64,000 nucleotides of DNA, taken from NCBI GenBank assembly GCA_964017045.1, contig OZ024807.1:14392941-14456940 (forward strand). Direction: 5' to 3'. The position numbers and the translations under genes were made by a program. The first letter of the stretch is position 1, and every line of letters begins with the position of its first letter. This document shows, piece after piece, positions 13,372 through 25,446 of the stretch. The notes beneath the pieces are model-generated. The model did not search any database and was not told the origin of the DNA. It worked only from the letters and a program-made list of their open reading frames with translations. This stretch comes from Omphiscola glabra (taxonomy: Eukaryota > Mollusca > Gastropoda > Lymnaeidae).

Positions 13372-13699
13372 ATGACGAAAACACCATTTGAGACCTGGCG
13401 AGTTGAAGAAAATAAGAAATTTTTACGGGAATCTGGAAATAAAGCAGAACTTGTAGATCGGGCACGCGGCTGTGTAGCGTTGCGAATTTGTCGGGAAAAA
13501 AAGGTATGTATCTGAGACATTTTTCTAATTTCTAGGCGACAAAGATTAACAAGAGCAAAAACCCCTGCTTTTTCAGGAAGTTGCAGTCTCTTATAGCAGC
13601 CAACGTCAATGGCGACACGGCGCAAATGTGGAGGATTTTAAAGGATTCCTCAAAACGGATATTTGTCTCCCCTTCAAAGAAATCAACGAACACTCGTAG
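13372..13699 (+). pseudogene. Possible two-exon remnant with a SAP-like motif
   Basis: The ATG at 13372 opens 44 codons: MTKTPFETWRVEENKKFLRE, SGNKAELVDRARGCVALR, then ICREKK to a gtatgt donor at 13504. A 73 bp intron ends in ctgctttttcag at 13576, and the second exon (13577-13699) continues in phase for 40 codons to TAG. The W-x-V-x(4)-K-F-L-R-E-x-G-N-K-A-E-L-V-x-R-A pattern resembles SAP-type helix motifs common at the N-termini of mobile-element-linked invertebrate proteins, although the linker before GNK is shortened. An upstream short frame (ATG at 13350, stop overlapping the main ATG) precedes it. At 84 residues it is probably a decayed copy; the alternative is chance. Confidence 0.35.
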
Positions 13700-14789
13700 G
13701 AGAGGTTGGGTAAATAATGACTGCAGCAAAAAATACAAATATGAACAAAAAATCCATTCACGAACACAGATTGTCTAATTTAATGCACAAAGTCACACAA
13801 ACACACGAACACGTTCACACAAACACACGAACCCAAGCCACGCACCCATCCATTAAGCTACAGCCCACAAATGCAACGCTACCCGTGTGAGCGAGTCTCT
13901 CTCAACGGAAAGAGTTCCGAAAGCAACATGAAATTCCAGGACTCAATCTAAAAATAGAAGTTGACGCCAGCTTTGTTTGTCCAATGTGACGACAATTACA
14001 TCAAAAGAATTAGGTTACTAGATTTGTTTCTTTCTTTCTTTTATTTTTTTTTTTGGGGGGGGGGGGTGTCTTGGGTGGGAAAAATGCATACTTCATTTTC
14101 TATTTTCTGACTGCAGTCTATGACGTCATTCTGCAGAAATTACAAATTTTTCCTTCTATAACTGCAGACTTGTTTACCCTCAAACTCTTAAAATCGTACA
14201 ATATCATCACAAAATAGTTCAATGCATTATTTTAATAGTAAAAAATAAACATACAGTATATATAATAAATGCACCTCAAAATCGTACATTGTGCGCCACA
14301 ATCGTAAGAGTAAACAGGTCTGTATAACACAACACTTTGCTAACAATAAGCAGAGACAGAGGCGCCCCCCCCCCCACTTCTCATTTTTAAAATGGTTTCG
14401 GTGAAAAGTATTTGACGAAAACTATCAAGAGGAATTCCAAGAACGCTGTGGCTCAGCGCCCTCTCGCCTTTCCAAACGCACAAGCACACACACTCATACA
14501 GTGGTTAGTGAGCTCTCAGCCCCCGTCCAGATACCACCACACACACTCGTACAGCTGTGTGAGTTGGGCAGTTAAGTCTCAGTGCTAGAGAACTGGCCAC
14601 GCGAAAGCCCTGCTTGCTTCATAGTCTTACGTCACACGAAAGTTGGGTCGACCTGACAACGGGGTGCTTGAATATCATCAGCCGTGTCAGGGTCACTCGG
14701 GAGAAAGCAGGGGTAGTGACGTAACAGACCGTCCCCCACGAATCGCGTGGGGGGGGGGGGGGTCATCGACGTGCTAGTTCAAATACCGG
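13700..14789. other. Intergenic, no gene recognised
   Basis: A (CA)-rich run near 13790-13835, G tracts near 14055 and 14750, otherwise unique AT-rich sequence. Confidence 0.7.
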
Positions 14790-15545
14790 GATCTGAGTCA
14801 TCTCCCCGGATCAGATTCATCTCCCGGGATCAGATTCATCTACCGGGATCAGAGTCATTTACGGGATCAGATTCGTCCAACGGAATCAGAGACATCTACC
14901 GGGATGAGATTCGTCCAACGGAATCAGAGACATCTACCGGGATCAGATTCGTCCAACGGAATCAGAGTCATCTACCGGGATGAGATTCGCCCAACGGAAT
15001 CAGAGACATCTACCGGGATGAGATTCGTCCAACGGAATCAGAGTCATCTACCGGGATGAGATTCGTCCAACGGAATCAGAGACATCTACCGGGATGAGAT
15101 TCGTCCAACGGAATCAGATTCATCTACCGGGATGAGATTCGTCCAACGGAATCAGAGTCATCTACCGGGATGAGATTCGTCCAACGGAATCAGAGACATC
15201 TACCGGGATGAGATTCGTCCAACGGAATCAGAGTCATCTACCGGGATGAGATTCGTCCAACGGAATCAGAGTCATCTACCCGGATGAGATTCGTCCAACG
15301 GAATCAGAGACATCTACCGGGATGAGATTCGTCCAATGGAATCAGAGACATCTACCGGGATGAGATTCGTCCAACGGAATCAGAGTCATCTACCGGGATG
15401 AGATTCGTCCAACGGAATCAGAGACATCTCCCGGAATCAGAGACATCTACCGGTATGAGATTCGTCCAACGGAATCAGAGTCGTCTCCCGGGATCAGATT
15501 CGTCCAACGTTATCAGAGTCACCCAAAGGGGTCAGATTCATCCAT
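14790..15545. repeat. 38 bp minisatellite built from two 19 bp half-units, about 20 copies
   Basis: The half-units are ATGAGATTCGTCCAACGGA and ATCAGAGACATCTACCGGG. The left edge still shows the simple 19 bp form ATCAGATTCATCTCCCGGG, so the 38 bp unit looks like a duplicated and diverged 19-mer. Confidence 0.95.
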
Positions 15546-16017
15546 GGGAATCAAAATACATATCGCATATTCATTTCCGGACAAATAGTCAAAATCGCAA
15601 AACGAGAAACAGAACCAAGATGGTTAACTGACCCCATTACTATCCCCCCCCCACCCCGGCTGGTCTATGTGTCTGTTTCCATCCATGTAACCTTGAAAGA
15701 CGGAGTAGTATTTATCCTAGGAAGTCATGGCCGAACAATGGTAGTTGGCGTCATTCGCTTACGTCACTTCCTTTTCACGCCAACCACAGCATGTCGTTTC
15801 TATGGTAACCGTAAACATCAACTTGAACATGCTGCATTATAACAAAAACAAAAAAAAAAAAAAAAAAGGAAAAAGGAAATTAATCTTTAAGTTTAAAAAC
15901 ATCTTTTGCCGTAATTAAAATCCATGCAAAAATGAAATTAATTGACATATTTTATGGACACGAGTTGAAAAGATACGCGATGATCTTGTGGTTATATGGA
16001 TTACTAGCAAACTATCT
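15546..16017. other. Intergenic, no feature recognised
   Basis: Unique sequence with an A tract near 15848-15868. Confidence 0.7.
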
Positions 16018-17075
16018 GGCAGGGTCTGAAATCATGGCAGAGTGTAACAATGATTAGTGTTTGGCAGGGTCTGAAATCTTGACAGAGTGACTGAGAGTGT
16101 AAAAATGATTAGTGTTTGGCAGGGTCTGAAATCTTGACAGAGTGACTGAGAGTGTAAAAATGATTAGTGTTTGGCAGGGTCTGAAATCTTGACAGAGTGA
16201 CTGAGAGTGTAAAAATGATTAGTGTTTGGCAGGGTCTGAAATCTTGACAGTGTAACAATGATTAGTGTTTGGCAAGGTCTGAAATCTTGACAGTGTAACA
16301 ATGATTAGTGTTTGGCAGGGTCTGAAATCCTGACAGAGTGACTGAGAGTGTAAAAATGATTAGTGTTTGGCAGGGTCTGAAATCTTGACAGTGTAACAAT
16401 GATTAGTGTTTGGCAGGGTCTGAAATCCTGAAAGAGTGACTGAGAGTTTAAAAATGATTAGTGTTTGGCAGGGTCCGAAATCCTGAAAGAGTGACTGAGA
16501 GTGTAAAAATGATTAGTGTTTGGCAGGGTCTGAAATCCTGAAAGAGTGACTGAGAGTGTAAAAATGATTAGTGTTTGGCAGGGTCTGAAATCCTGAAAGA
16601 GTGACTGAGAGTGTAAAAATTATTAGTGTTTGGCATGGTCTTAAATCCTGACAGAGTGTAACAATGATTAGTGTTTGGCAGGGTCTGAAATCTTGACAAT
16701 ATAACAATGATTAGTGTTTGGCAGGGTCTGAAATCTTGACAGTGTAACAATGATTAGTGTTTGGCAGGGTCTGAAATCCTGACAGAGTGTAACAATGATT
16801 TGTGTTTGGCAGGGTCTGAAATCTTGACAGTGTAACAATGATTAGTGTTTGGCAGGGTCTGAAATCCTGAAACAGTGACTGAGCGTGTAACAATGATTAG
16901 TGTTTGGCAGGGTCTGAAATCTTGACAGTGTAACAATGATTAGTGTTTGGCAGGGTCTGAAATCTTGACAGTGTAACAATAATTAGTGTTTGGCAGGGTC
17001 TGAAATCTTGACAGTGTAACAATGATTAGTGTTTGGCTGGGTCTGAAATCCTGACAGAGCGTACCATTAATGAGT
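16018..17075. repeat. 1 kb minisatellite, mixed 43-55 bp units, about 22 copies
   Basis: Every unit has GATTAGTGTTTGGCAGGGTC and TGAAATC. Units differ by presence of a GAGTGACTGAGAGTGTAAAA segment, giving long and short types in mixed order. Confidence 0.95.
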
Positions 17076-17105
17076 GTTTTTCAGGAAGTAAAATTATTAC
17101 ATACC

Positions 17106-17308
17106 TATAACAATGATCAGTGCTATCATATAGCAAGCCCCCAAGCTGGGGCGTCCTAACAATGATCAGTGTTATTATATAGCAAGCCCCAAGCTGGGGG
17201 GTCCTAACAATGATCAGTGCTATCATATAGCAAGCCCCCCAAGCTGGGGTGTCCTAACAATGATCAGTGCTATAATATAGCAAGCCCCCCCCAAGCTGGG
17301 GCGTCCTT
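17106..17308. repeat. Tandem repeat of about 50 bp, 4 copies
   Basis: Core ACAATGATCAGTGCTATCAT and AGCAAGCCCCCAAGCTGGGG. Each unit holds the near-palindrome CCCCAAGCTGGGG. Confidence 0.93.
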
Positions 17309-17335
17309 AACATTATTGGAAGTACACTACGTTTT

Positions 17336-17412
17336 GACATGTGTAGTGACATCGGGTAGTGACATGTGTAGTGACATGTGTAGTGACATGTGTAGTGACA
17401 TGTGTAGTGACA
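17336..17412. repeat. 12 bp tandem repeat, about 6 copies
   Basis: Unit AGTGACATGTGT. Confidence 0.93.
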
Positions 17413-17636
17413 TTACTGACATGGGGTCGGGATTCGAGAAGGGGGCAATGGTATCAGCGCACACCCAGAAATCAAGAGTCAAGGTCGTTGTGTCCGGGCA
17501 GCAACTAAACGATGACCAATCCGCACGCAATCTCAGGGGGGTCAGCGTGACCGCTGAAGGTGGGGGTTATCTGGGATTAGAATCGCCATAGCAAGTAATC
17601 TCACTTCCCTACCGTACTCCATATTGAATTGTCACG

Positions 17637-18336
17637 AAGGTAGTGTTGCAGTAATGTCAAGGAAATGTACTGGTACAAGGCAGTGTTGCAAAGATGTAAA
17701 GTTGATTTACTGGTACAAGGTAGTGTTGCTATAATGGCAAGGGAATGTACTGTTACAAGGCAGTGTTGCAAAGATGTAAAGTTGATTTACTGGTACAAGG
17801 TAGTGTTGCAGTAATGTCAAGGGAATGTACTGGTACAAGGCAGTGTTGCAGTAATGTCAAGGAAATGTACTGGTACAAGGTAGTGTTGCAGTAATGTCAA
17901 GGAAATGTACTGGTACAAGGCAGTGTTGCAAAGATGTAAAGTTGATTTACTGGTACGAGGTAGTGTTGTTATGATGGCAAATGAATGTACTGGTACAAGG
18001 TAGTGTTGCAATCATGGCAAGGGAATGTACTGGTACAAGGTAGTGTTGCAATCATGGCAAGGGGATGTACTGGTACGAGGCGGTGTTGCAATGGTGGCAA
18101 GGGAATGTACTGGTACAAGGTAGTGTTGCAATCATGGCAAGGGGATGTACTGGTACAAGGTAGTGTTGCAATCATGGCAAGGGGATGTACTGGTACGAGG
18201 TAGTGTTGCAATGATGGCAAGGGAATGTACTGGTACAAGGTAGTGTTGCAATGATGACAAGGGAATGTAGTGTTTCAAGGTAGTGTTGCAATGATGGCAA
18301 GGGAATGTACTGGTACAAGGTAGTGTTGTAATAATA
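17637..18336. repeat. 40 bp minisatellite, about 17 copies
   Basis: Core AAGGTAGTGTTGCAATGATG then GCAAGGGAATGTACTGGTAC. A GATGTAAAGTTGATTTAC variant occurs on the left. A 14 bp G tract follows about 10 bp after the array. Confidence 0.95.
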
Positions 18337-18729
18337 ACATGGCTTTGGGGGGGGGGGGGGATGCTTAAATGGAATTCTTTGACTCAAGATAAGATATGGT
18401 TCGAATATCAATTATACGTTTCGGTGAAAGACTCGTAGTTACACTATCCTACTTAGAGAACCAGCATTGAGTCAAAATGGACACGGACACGCAGCGCCGC
18501 CCTTCGGACCCGGGTCCCAATAGACACAATGCGATTCGGATGTCATTTGTGGTAGATTATTTTAGTTGAACCGAAGAAGCAAGTTTACAAAAGTATAGTC
18601 CATGCAGTTATCTTTCATTTGATATCAAATTTTGTCTTACAAACCCAACAATAATATTTTAAATAGTTTTTCAATCCCACCCTCTTACTTCTGGTACCCG
18701 GGTGCGAATGGTCGTAGCCATAAAATAAA

Positions 18730-18893
18730 GTCTTAGTTTAGTTATGAAAATTTTATGTATATTCTGATATTTTATTTAGGTGTGACGTGACACTAAGTGG
18801 GGGGGGGGGGGGGATTTGTGACACTTTTTGACATAGGGGAGGAGGAGTCTGAAGAGGTAATTTTTTGCGTGACGTAATTTGCGAACGACTCCT
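18730..18893. mobile_element. Truncated copy of the long-TIR MITE
   Basis: The right end GCGTGACGTAATTTGCGAAC plus GACTCCT at 18867-18893 matches the terminal repeat of the element at 47254-47759 with one mismatch (ACTCCT for ACCCCT). Shared interior blocks include GTGTGACGTGACACT-like sequence, a GTGACA(C) pair and TTAGTTTAGTTATGAAAATTT. No matching left terminus is visible upstream, so it is truncated or diverged. A 15 bp G tract (18799-18813) lies inside. Confidence 0.75.
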
Positions 18894-19606
18894 AGTTTAA
18901 GGCTTAAAAACATAGTTACTATGACGAAAGATTAGGGGTAAATATGCCTGTGTTAAGCACATGATAGTAAGGACACCCCCCCACCACCAGAGTAACACAG
19001 GGCAACACCTCAGGCCCACAGCTTGACATAATGGACCCCGTTGTTTCAGTTACAAGGGAAAATGGTTGTGAGTTCCACTTTGACGGCCATCTTTACAAAA
19101 CACTGCACTGCACGAGATGACGTACTGCAGCAACCAATCGTCGTGGAGAAATGGAAAATAACGTCTCAAGGGAAGCAAGGGGGAGAGAATCGTAAGCAAG
19201 CATGCCAAGAGAAATACGGGGGAGGTCACTAGCGATGAGTCAGAGAGCGACGGAAGGATTTTTATTGTAATGGAACGTAATAAATACATAAATAACTCAT
19301 TAACAATGACAAAGTGTTTTTTTCATAGATAATTTTAAAAAACAACAACAAGAATGATTCTCAAACAGTTGCTAAACCTCCTCAGAAAACCAGACTTTAC
19401 GCATCTAATAAAATAAGTTTGATAATGCTGTGTAATAAGGTTATAGTGATTGATAAGGAGTCAACCAAAGAATTAACTGTTTGACGACTTTTATATCTGT
19501 TAAGACCAAGACTACACAGATGTTAAAGGAGTGGGGGGGGGGGATCTATAAATGATGTCACTCGTTAAAAAAAATTGAGTGGCGAGTTGTCAGGAATTTG
19601 TTACGA
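18894..19606. other. Intergenic, no gene recognised
   Basis: Unique AT-rich sequence with a G tract near 19532. Confidence 0.65.
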
Positions 19607-19770
19607 TGTATTATGAGGGTGTCTACATTTTGTGACACATTTGTGACAATGTATTATGAGGGTGTCTACATTTTGTGACACATTTGTAACAATGTATTGA
19701 GGGGGTCTAAATTTTGTGGCAAGTTTGTGACGATGTATTGTGAGGGTGTCTAGGTTTTGTGACAGAGCTG
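19607..19770. repeat. Tandem repeat of about 44 bp, 3-4 copies
   Basis: Core ATGTATTATGAGGGTGTCTA and ATTTTGTGACACATTTGT. Confidence 0.9.
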
Positions 19771-20416
19771 AGTCAAATTTGTGACAAAGGTAGGAACTAG
19801 GAAACAAATTGAAAAAAGTTGGGTGTATGTGGGTGTATGTGGGTGGTGGGGGGGGGGGTAAATCAGCCTTGGTAACATGACATCATTTGTGGATAGAGCC
19901 CATTTGATTAATCAGATTATTCCGAAGTAGGATTTTAAGTGGTCAACATTACAGATGGATTCCGTGTCTACCAATGGTGTCGGTATGTGCAGTGAAATTC
20001 GAACATAGGAAAGTCTATAGCAAGTTGGTACAACTTCCTTGACTCAAAAAAACCATGCTTCTTGATTATTCTCGTTTCATTATAATAGAATGGTTGCCTT
20101 GTCCGTAATGACCTGGTTTGTATCCAGTGTTGCCCATTATAAGACCAGTGCTTCTCAAACTTTAATCCAATGATGTATTTTTACGCATGCCTATTTCTTA
20201 AAAAAAACAACAACAACTGTGAAAGCCAAGAAGGAATGCCGACTATATATATGTACACAATCATTAGACGTCACGACTCCAGACCCAACCGGGACCTACG
20301 GCAAAGAAACATATTCTATGCCTGCTTATAAACTCTTAGTTCTGGTTCTGGTAGGGTACGTTGCTGCATCCATGTACTGGCATATGTGCAACCGTTGGGG
20401 AAGCGATGCTGCCATC

Positions 20417-20588
20417 CTAACGGCTACTAGCAGATGCCAGGGCAGCCTTGAAGCTTTCGATTGATGTCGAGTTCACGGCGGTATTGTCCAGGTGGTTCCA
20501 AGCGATTATTGTGCGCGGGAAGAATGATTGTTTATGTTGCACTGTGTTACTCCGAGGCACAGTGAAGCATTTGCTATTGTTTCGGGTT
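20417..20588 (-). mobile_element. Non-LTR retrotransposon 3' fragment (reverse transcriptase C-terminus)
   Basis: On the minus strand a 56-codon frame ends with TAG at 20417-20419. It reads KCFTVPRSNTVQHKQSFFPR, then TIIAWNHLDNTAVNSTSIES and FKAALASASSR. The pattern VPRS...SFFPRTI..WN.L......S.ESFK.AL is the characteristic C-terminal end of CR1/Jockey-type LINE reverse transcriptases. Upstream is a stop, so only this tail survives. The sequence down to about 20340 may be its 3' untranslated region. Confidence 0.8.
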
Positions 20589-20709
20589 TAATTGCTCACG
20601 GGGTTGTCAGAGGTTAAGTCAGCGTTTAGTCTTAGCCAACACCAGTACCCTAGCCATAAACCTAGTCATGCTACACCTTGTCTGCTATCCAATCCTTACC
20701 ACCAAGCAC

Positions 20710-21040
20710 CCTCTCCAACCATACAGTCTGGCCACTCTCCAACCATACAGTCTGGCCACTCTCCAACCATACAGTCTGGCCACTCTCCAACCATACAGTC
20801 TGGGCACTCTCCAACCATACAGTCTGGCCACTCTCCAACCATACAGTCTGGCCACTCTCCAACCATACAGTCTGGCCACTCTCCAACCATACAGTCTGGC
20901 TACTCTCCAACCATACAGTCTGGCCACTCTCCAACCATACAGTCTGGCCACTCTCCAACCATACAGTCTGGCCACTCCCCAACCATACAGTCTGGCCACT
21001 CTCCAACCATACAGTCTGGCCACTCTCTAACAATTCAGAC
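20710..21040. repeat. 24 bp minisatellite, about 14 copies, nearly identical
   Basis: Core CTCCAACCATACAGTCTGGC then CACT. All six frames stay open for 60-180 codons because of the 24 bp period; no gene is implied. Confidence 0.97.
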
Positions 21041-21050
21041 TGGTAATTCT

Positions 21051-21771
21051 CCAACCATTTTAACCCCCAAAAGTACCCTACAAAATCACCTTATTACCCT
21101 AGCCCCTACCCTGAACCTCAGCCTATGAAATGACTTAACTAACTATCCTACCCTAACCCTTTCCCTAAACTCAACTCTACCCCTCTAATGCCTAGGTATA
21201 CTTCTTACCCCAGCGATCCACGTTCTCTAAATCATCAAGGTTCTTTCAAAACAGCAGAGCAGATTCTGTACATGCAACAGACAGGGGTACGGGTAACTCT
21301 CGAGTTATGGGAACCCTTGGTAAAGCGCAGTTTTGGGGGGTGGGGGGGTGGGGGGGAGGGAGGAGTCAACACTGAAGAGAAAGCCAAGCTGATCCGATTA
21401 TGCCGCAATGCCGGGTTGACCTAGTCAAGGTGAGAGGATTAGATGGCAATATCTGATTGGCCTGGCCGAGGCGTCGTGTTCAATTGTTGGACGACGGTTT
21501 GACAGCGAAAAAGGGAATGTGCCCCAATGAGAAGGTTCGCCTGGCCGAATAATTATTACAACGTAATCGATTTCGTTGTTGTCCGAACCGAATAGTCAGA
21601 TCTCTCCAGAAAACAAACAATCAAAAAATAAAATTGCGGACAGTTTTCGGGACGGTAAGATCGATTTATCCGCATTAACATAAATACTAAAGCTAAACAC
21701 GCACAGCACGGCTTTCCCAATAAATGAGGGTAGCTTTATAACAAATGAGAGCTGTCCGTCTGAAGAGTTTG
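21051..21771. other. Intergenic, no gene recognised
   Basis: CCCTAACC-like runs near 21100-21180 and a G-rich stretch at 21336-21362. Nothing else is visible. Confidence 0.65.
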
Positions 21772-22480
21772 TTAAGTCTGTGCAAAGTCTGAAGTCCATG
21801 AAAAGTCTAAAGTCTGTGCAAAGTCTGAAGTCCATGAAAAGTCTAAAGTCTGTGTAAAGTCTGAAGTCCATGAAAAGTCTAAAGTCTGTGTAAAGTCCGA
21901 AGTCCATGAAAAGTCTAAAGTCTGTGCAAAGTCTGAAGTCCATGAAAAGTCCAAAGTCTGTGTAAAGTCTGAAGTCCATGAAAAGTCTAAAGTCGGTGCA
22001 AATTCTGAAGTCCATGAAAAGTCTAAAGTCTGTGTAAAGTCTGAAGTCCATGAAAAGTCTAAAGTCTGTGTAAAGTCTGAAGTCCATGAAAAGTCTAAAG
22101 TCTGTGTAAAGTCTGAAGTCCATGAAAAGTCTAAAGTCTGTGTAAAGTCCGAAGTCCATGAAAAGTCTAAAGTCTGTGCAAAGTCTGAAGTCCATGAAAA
22201 GTCTAAAGTCTGTGTAAAGTCTGAAGTCCATGAAAAGTCTAAAGTCTGTGCAAATTCTGAAGTCCATGAAAAGTCTAAAGTCTGTGTAAAGTCTGAAGTC
22301 CATGAAAAGTCTAAAGTCTGTGTAAAGTCTGAAGTCCATGAAAAGTCTAAAGTCTGTGCAAATTCTGAAGTCCATGAAAAGTCTAAAGTCTGTGTAAAGT
22401 CTGAAGTCCATGAAAAGTCTAAAGTCTGTGTAAAGTCTAAAGTCTGTGTAAATTCTGAAGTCCATGAAAAGTCTGTGTAA
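21772..22480. repeat. 36 bp minisatellite built from three 12-mers, about 19 copies
   Basis: Core AAAGTCTGAAGTCCATGAAA then AGTCTAAAGTCTGTGT. The three 12-mers all contain AAGTC. Two long minus-strand frames (252 and 289 codons) are by-products of the period. Confidence 0.96.
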
Positions 22481-23159
22481 GTTGACAAGATCAAGTAGCG
22501 CACGACGAGAAGATCAGCACCGTAGGTCACATAGTCTCTCCGCTGGTGAGTGTTTGTTTAGTGTTATGACCCCCAACTAACGCATTTTGTGTTCCGCACT
22601 TTTGTCTTCGCTGTCACCCTGCTTCGGTATTTTAAATTGGGTTAATTAAGAACCGCCGCAAGCGTTACCACCACAATATGGCGCAGACAGTTTTAAGATC
22701 GACCAGATTCGGATACACCATACATTTCTAGATTTGAGAGGAAAATTGTGAGTGGACTTTTTATGTTTTGGGGGAGGGGGGGAGGAGGAGGCGTGGTCAG
22801 TCAATAAAATAAACACCACACTTCATAGGACGCATGTCCTCAGAGTTGTTATTCTTGACAGAGTTATTCAAAGTAAAAATACGTCACCACTCTCTGTTAA
22901 TTTGACCTTTCATAGCAAACGAGATGCAGGTCAATGCGCACGCGCGTGCTGACACAGTTCACGCGCATTAATTATGCATGTCTCGTTTAATGTTTTCCTA
23001 CAGAAAATATTGTAAGACCGGTTTGAAGAGTAATGTCCCTTACCAGTGGTGAGACTGAAAAAGTTTATTTCTTTTGATTTGGGTGGACTCAAGGCGATTA
23101 GAAAGTAGGTGGACAGTGGTCATTAGGAAGGGCGGAGAGTGGGCAGTCGATTGGGGGGT
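22481..23159. other. Intergenic, no gene recognised
   Basis: Unique sequence with a G-rich run at 22772-22790. Confidence 0.65.
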
Positions 23160-23345
23160 GGCCTGTCTGAATGGTTGGATGGCGGCCAGTCTGGATGGTA
23201 GGATGGTGGCCAGTCTGGATGGTAGGATGGTGGCCAGTCTGGATGGTAGAATGGCGGCCAGTCTAAATCTTACGATGGTGGCCAGACTGAATGGTTGGAG
23301 GGTGGCCAGTCTGAATGGTTGGAGAGGGTTCAGTTTGAATGGCTT
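23160..23345. repeat. 24 bp minisatellite, about 7.5 copies
   Basis: Core GGATGGTAGGATGGTGGCCA then GTCT. Confidence 0.94.
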
Positions 23346-23737
23346 TCAGAGTAATCTCGAACACAGTTACTCAGATGACACAAAACATAAAGAAAGAGTT
23401 CAGATGTAATGAAAAAACAACAACAACAATAGAACTCTAAGTACAACTGTCTCAGAAAACTTCTTACACTATTAACTGCCTCTTGTACTGACCGTAAGAG
23501 ACAACTAAGAGTTATCATTAAAATAAAATGTTTAAAAATCCTTGCTTTCGTAAAAGTTCAAAGGTTAAAGATCACCCCAGAGGTTATATGTTATCCGCAC
23601 GGACACAAACGTGCATATTAAACCGCCCCCCCCCCCCCCGACCAAGTTTTGAAGCTCTGCGACACTGAAGACACTTTTCTATTTTTTTTCTTTCAAAACA
23701 TACAACACTTTAGGAAGCATCCAACATAAATCATCGT

Positions 23738-24080
23738 CGGACGTCAATCCACCAACACAAAGTAAGTGTTGATGAGAATCCACCAACACAAAGTAAGTGC
23801 TAACGTCAATCCACCAACACAAAATAAGTGTTGACGTCAATCCACCAACACAAAGTAAGTGCTGACGTCAATCCACCAACACAAAATAAGTGCTGACGTC
23901 AATACACCAACCCAAAGTAAGTGCTGACGTCAATCCACCAACACAAAATAAGTGTTGACGTCAATCCACCAACACAAAGTAAGTGCTGACGTCAATCCAC
24001 CAACGCAAATTAAGTGATGACGTCAATCCACCAAAACAAAGTAAGTGTTGACGTCAAGCCACCAACACAAAGCAGGTGTT
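23738..24080. repeat. 31 bp minisatellite carrying CRE palindromes, about 11 copies
   Basis: Core TGACGTCAATCCACCAACAC then AAAGTAAGTGC. Eight units between about 23833 and 24056 contain the exact palindrome TGACGTCA, the consensus binding site of CREB/ATF factors, spaced 31 bp apart. Confidence 0.95.
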
Positions 24081-24312
24081 GAGGGTAAAGGGTCGTGAGA
24101 TACGCACAACCCACTTGAGCTTTGTAGCGAGCCAATCACTTGAGTCAAAGGACAGAAGTGGAGATGTTTGGTACATGGTGCAGTGTCCCATTCAATGGTT
24201 GGTTTGTGGAGTTGCGCCCGGGGGTGGGGTGATTGATACATGCGGTTCCCAAAATCACGCGTGGATGCTTCTTCAAATAGTGTTATTAATAAGTGATTTA
24301 CTGGTCTGTATC

Positions 24313-25069
24313 AGGACCCCTGGCGGTATCAGGACCCTTGGAGATGTCAGGACCCCTGGAGGTGTCAGGACCCCTGGACGTGTCAGGACTCCGGAGGTGT
24401 CAGGACCCTTGTAGGTGTCTGGTCCCTTGGAGGTGTCAGGGCCCTTGGAGGTGTCAGGACCCTTGGAGATGTCAGGACCCCTGGAGGTGTCGGGACACCT
24501 GGACGTGTCAGGACCCCGGAGGTGTCAGGACCCTTGTAGGTGTCAGGTCCCTTGTAGGTGTCAGGGCCCTTGGAGGTGTCAGGACCCTTGGAGGTGTCAG
24601 GACCCCTGGAGGTGTCAGGACCCCTGGAGGTGTCAGGACCCCTGGAGGTGTCAGGACCCCTGGAGGTGTCAGGACCCCTGGAGGTGTCAGGACCCTTGGA
24701 GGTGTCGGGACACTTGGAAGTGTCGGGACCCTTGGAGGTGTCAGGAACCTTGGAGGTGTCAGGACCCCTGGAGGTGTCAGGACCCCTGGAGGTGTCAGGA
24801 CCCCTGGAGGTGTCAGGACCCCTAGAGGTGTCAGGACCCCTAGAGGTGTCAGGACCCCTGGAGGTGTCAGGACCCCTGGAGGTGTCAGGACCCCTGGAAG
24901 TGTCGGGACCCTTGGAGGTGTCAGGATCCTTGGAGGTGTCAGGACCCTTGGAGGTGTCAGGACCCTTGGAGGTGTCTGGACCCTTGGAGGTGTCAGGACC
25001 CCTGGAGGTGTCAGGACCCCTGGAGGTGTCATGACCCTTGGAGGTGTCAGGACTCTTGGAGGTGTCAGG
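24313..25069. repeat. 18 bp GC-rich minisatellite, about 42 copies
   Basis: Unit GGACCCCTGGAGGTGTCA with CTTGG and TCGGG variants. Four frames on both strands are open for 130-266 codons (six-residue repeats) purely from the period. Confidence 0.97.
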
Positions 25070-25446
25070 ATCGATCAAATTTTAAACTTTTGAAAAAAAA
25101 AATAGTTACATTACATTTATATAAATATTATATATATTAAATACGAATAAAAACGCTTAAATAGAGAAATCCATAAACGTGCAAAACTAGTAATCGAATA
25201 TGTTGTTGATTAAATGCCAGCGTCGAGACAAGGTTTGGGAAAACAATGGGGAGGGTGCAGAGAGGTAGGTCTGTGAAAGATTGGGCCACGTGACCTCACA
25301 GTGATGTCACACGTGACATTATCGGGTTGAGTGCGCGCGTCTAGCGGATGCAGGTGGAACGGTTGGTCCAGGTAACACGGGGAATGCATTAGAGACACTC
25401 ACGATGTTTCGATCTTATGGGATAGTTGGGCAACAACGCCATCTAA
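25070..25446. other. Intergenic, no feature recognised
   Basis: AT-rich at 25080-25210, otherwise unique. Confidence 0.65.

Noticed and set aside
20219..20464. 81-codon plus-strand frame with a hydrophobic stretch
   Set aside because: Its 3' part lies antisense to the LINE reverse transcriptase tail, so it is a shadow.
21090..21180. CCCTAACC-like runs as a telomere remnant
   Set aside because: Too short and irregular, with mixed CTACCCT and CTAACT words.
21596..22465. 289-codon minus-strand frame of DFRLYTDFRLFM repeats
   Set aside because: By-product of the 36 bp array.
24293..25093. 266-codon and 231-codon frames in the 18 bp array
   Set aside because: Simple translation of a tandem repeat in overlapping frames on both strands.
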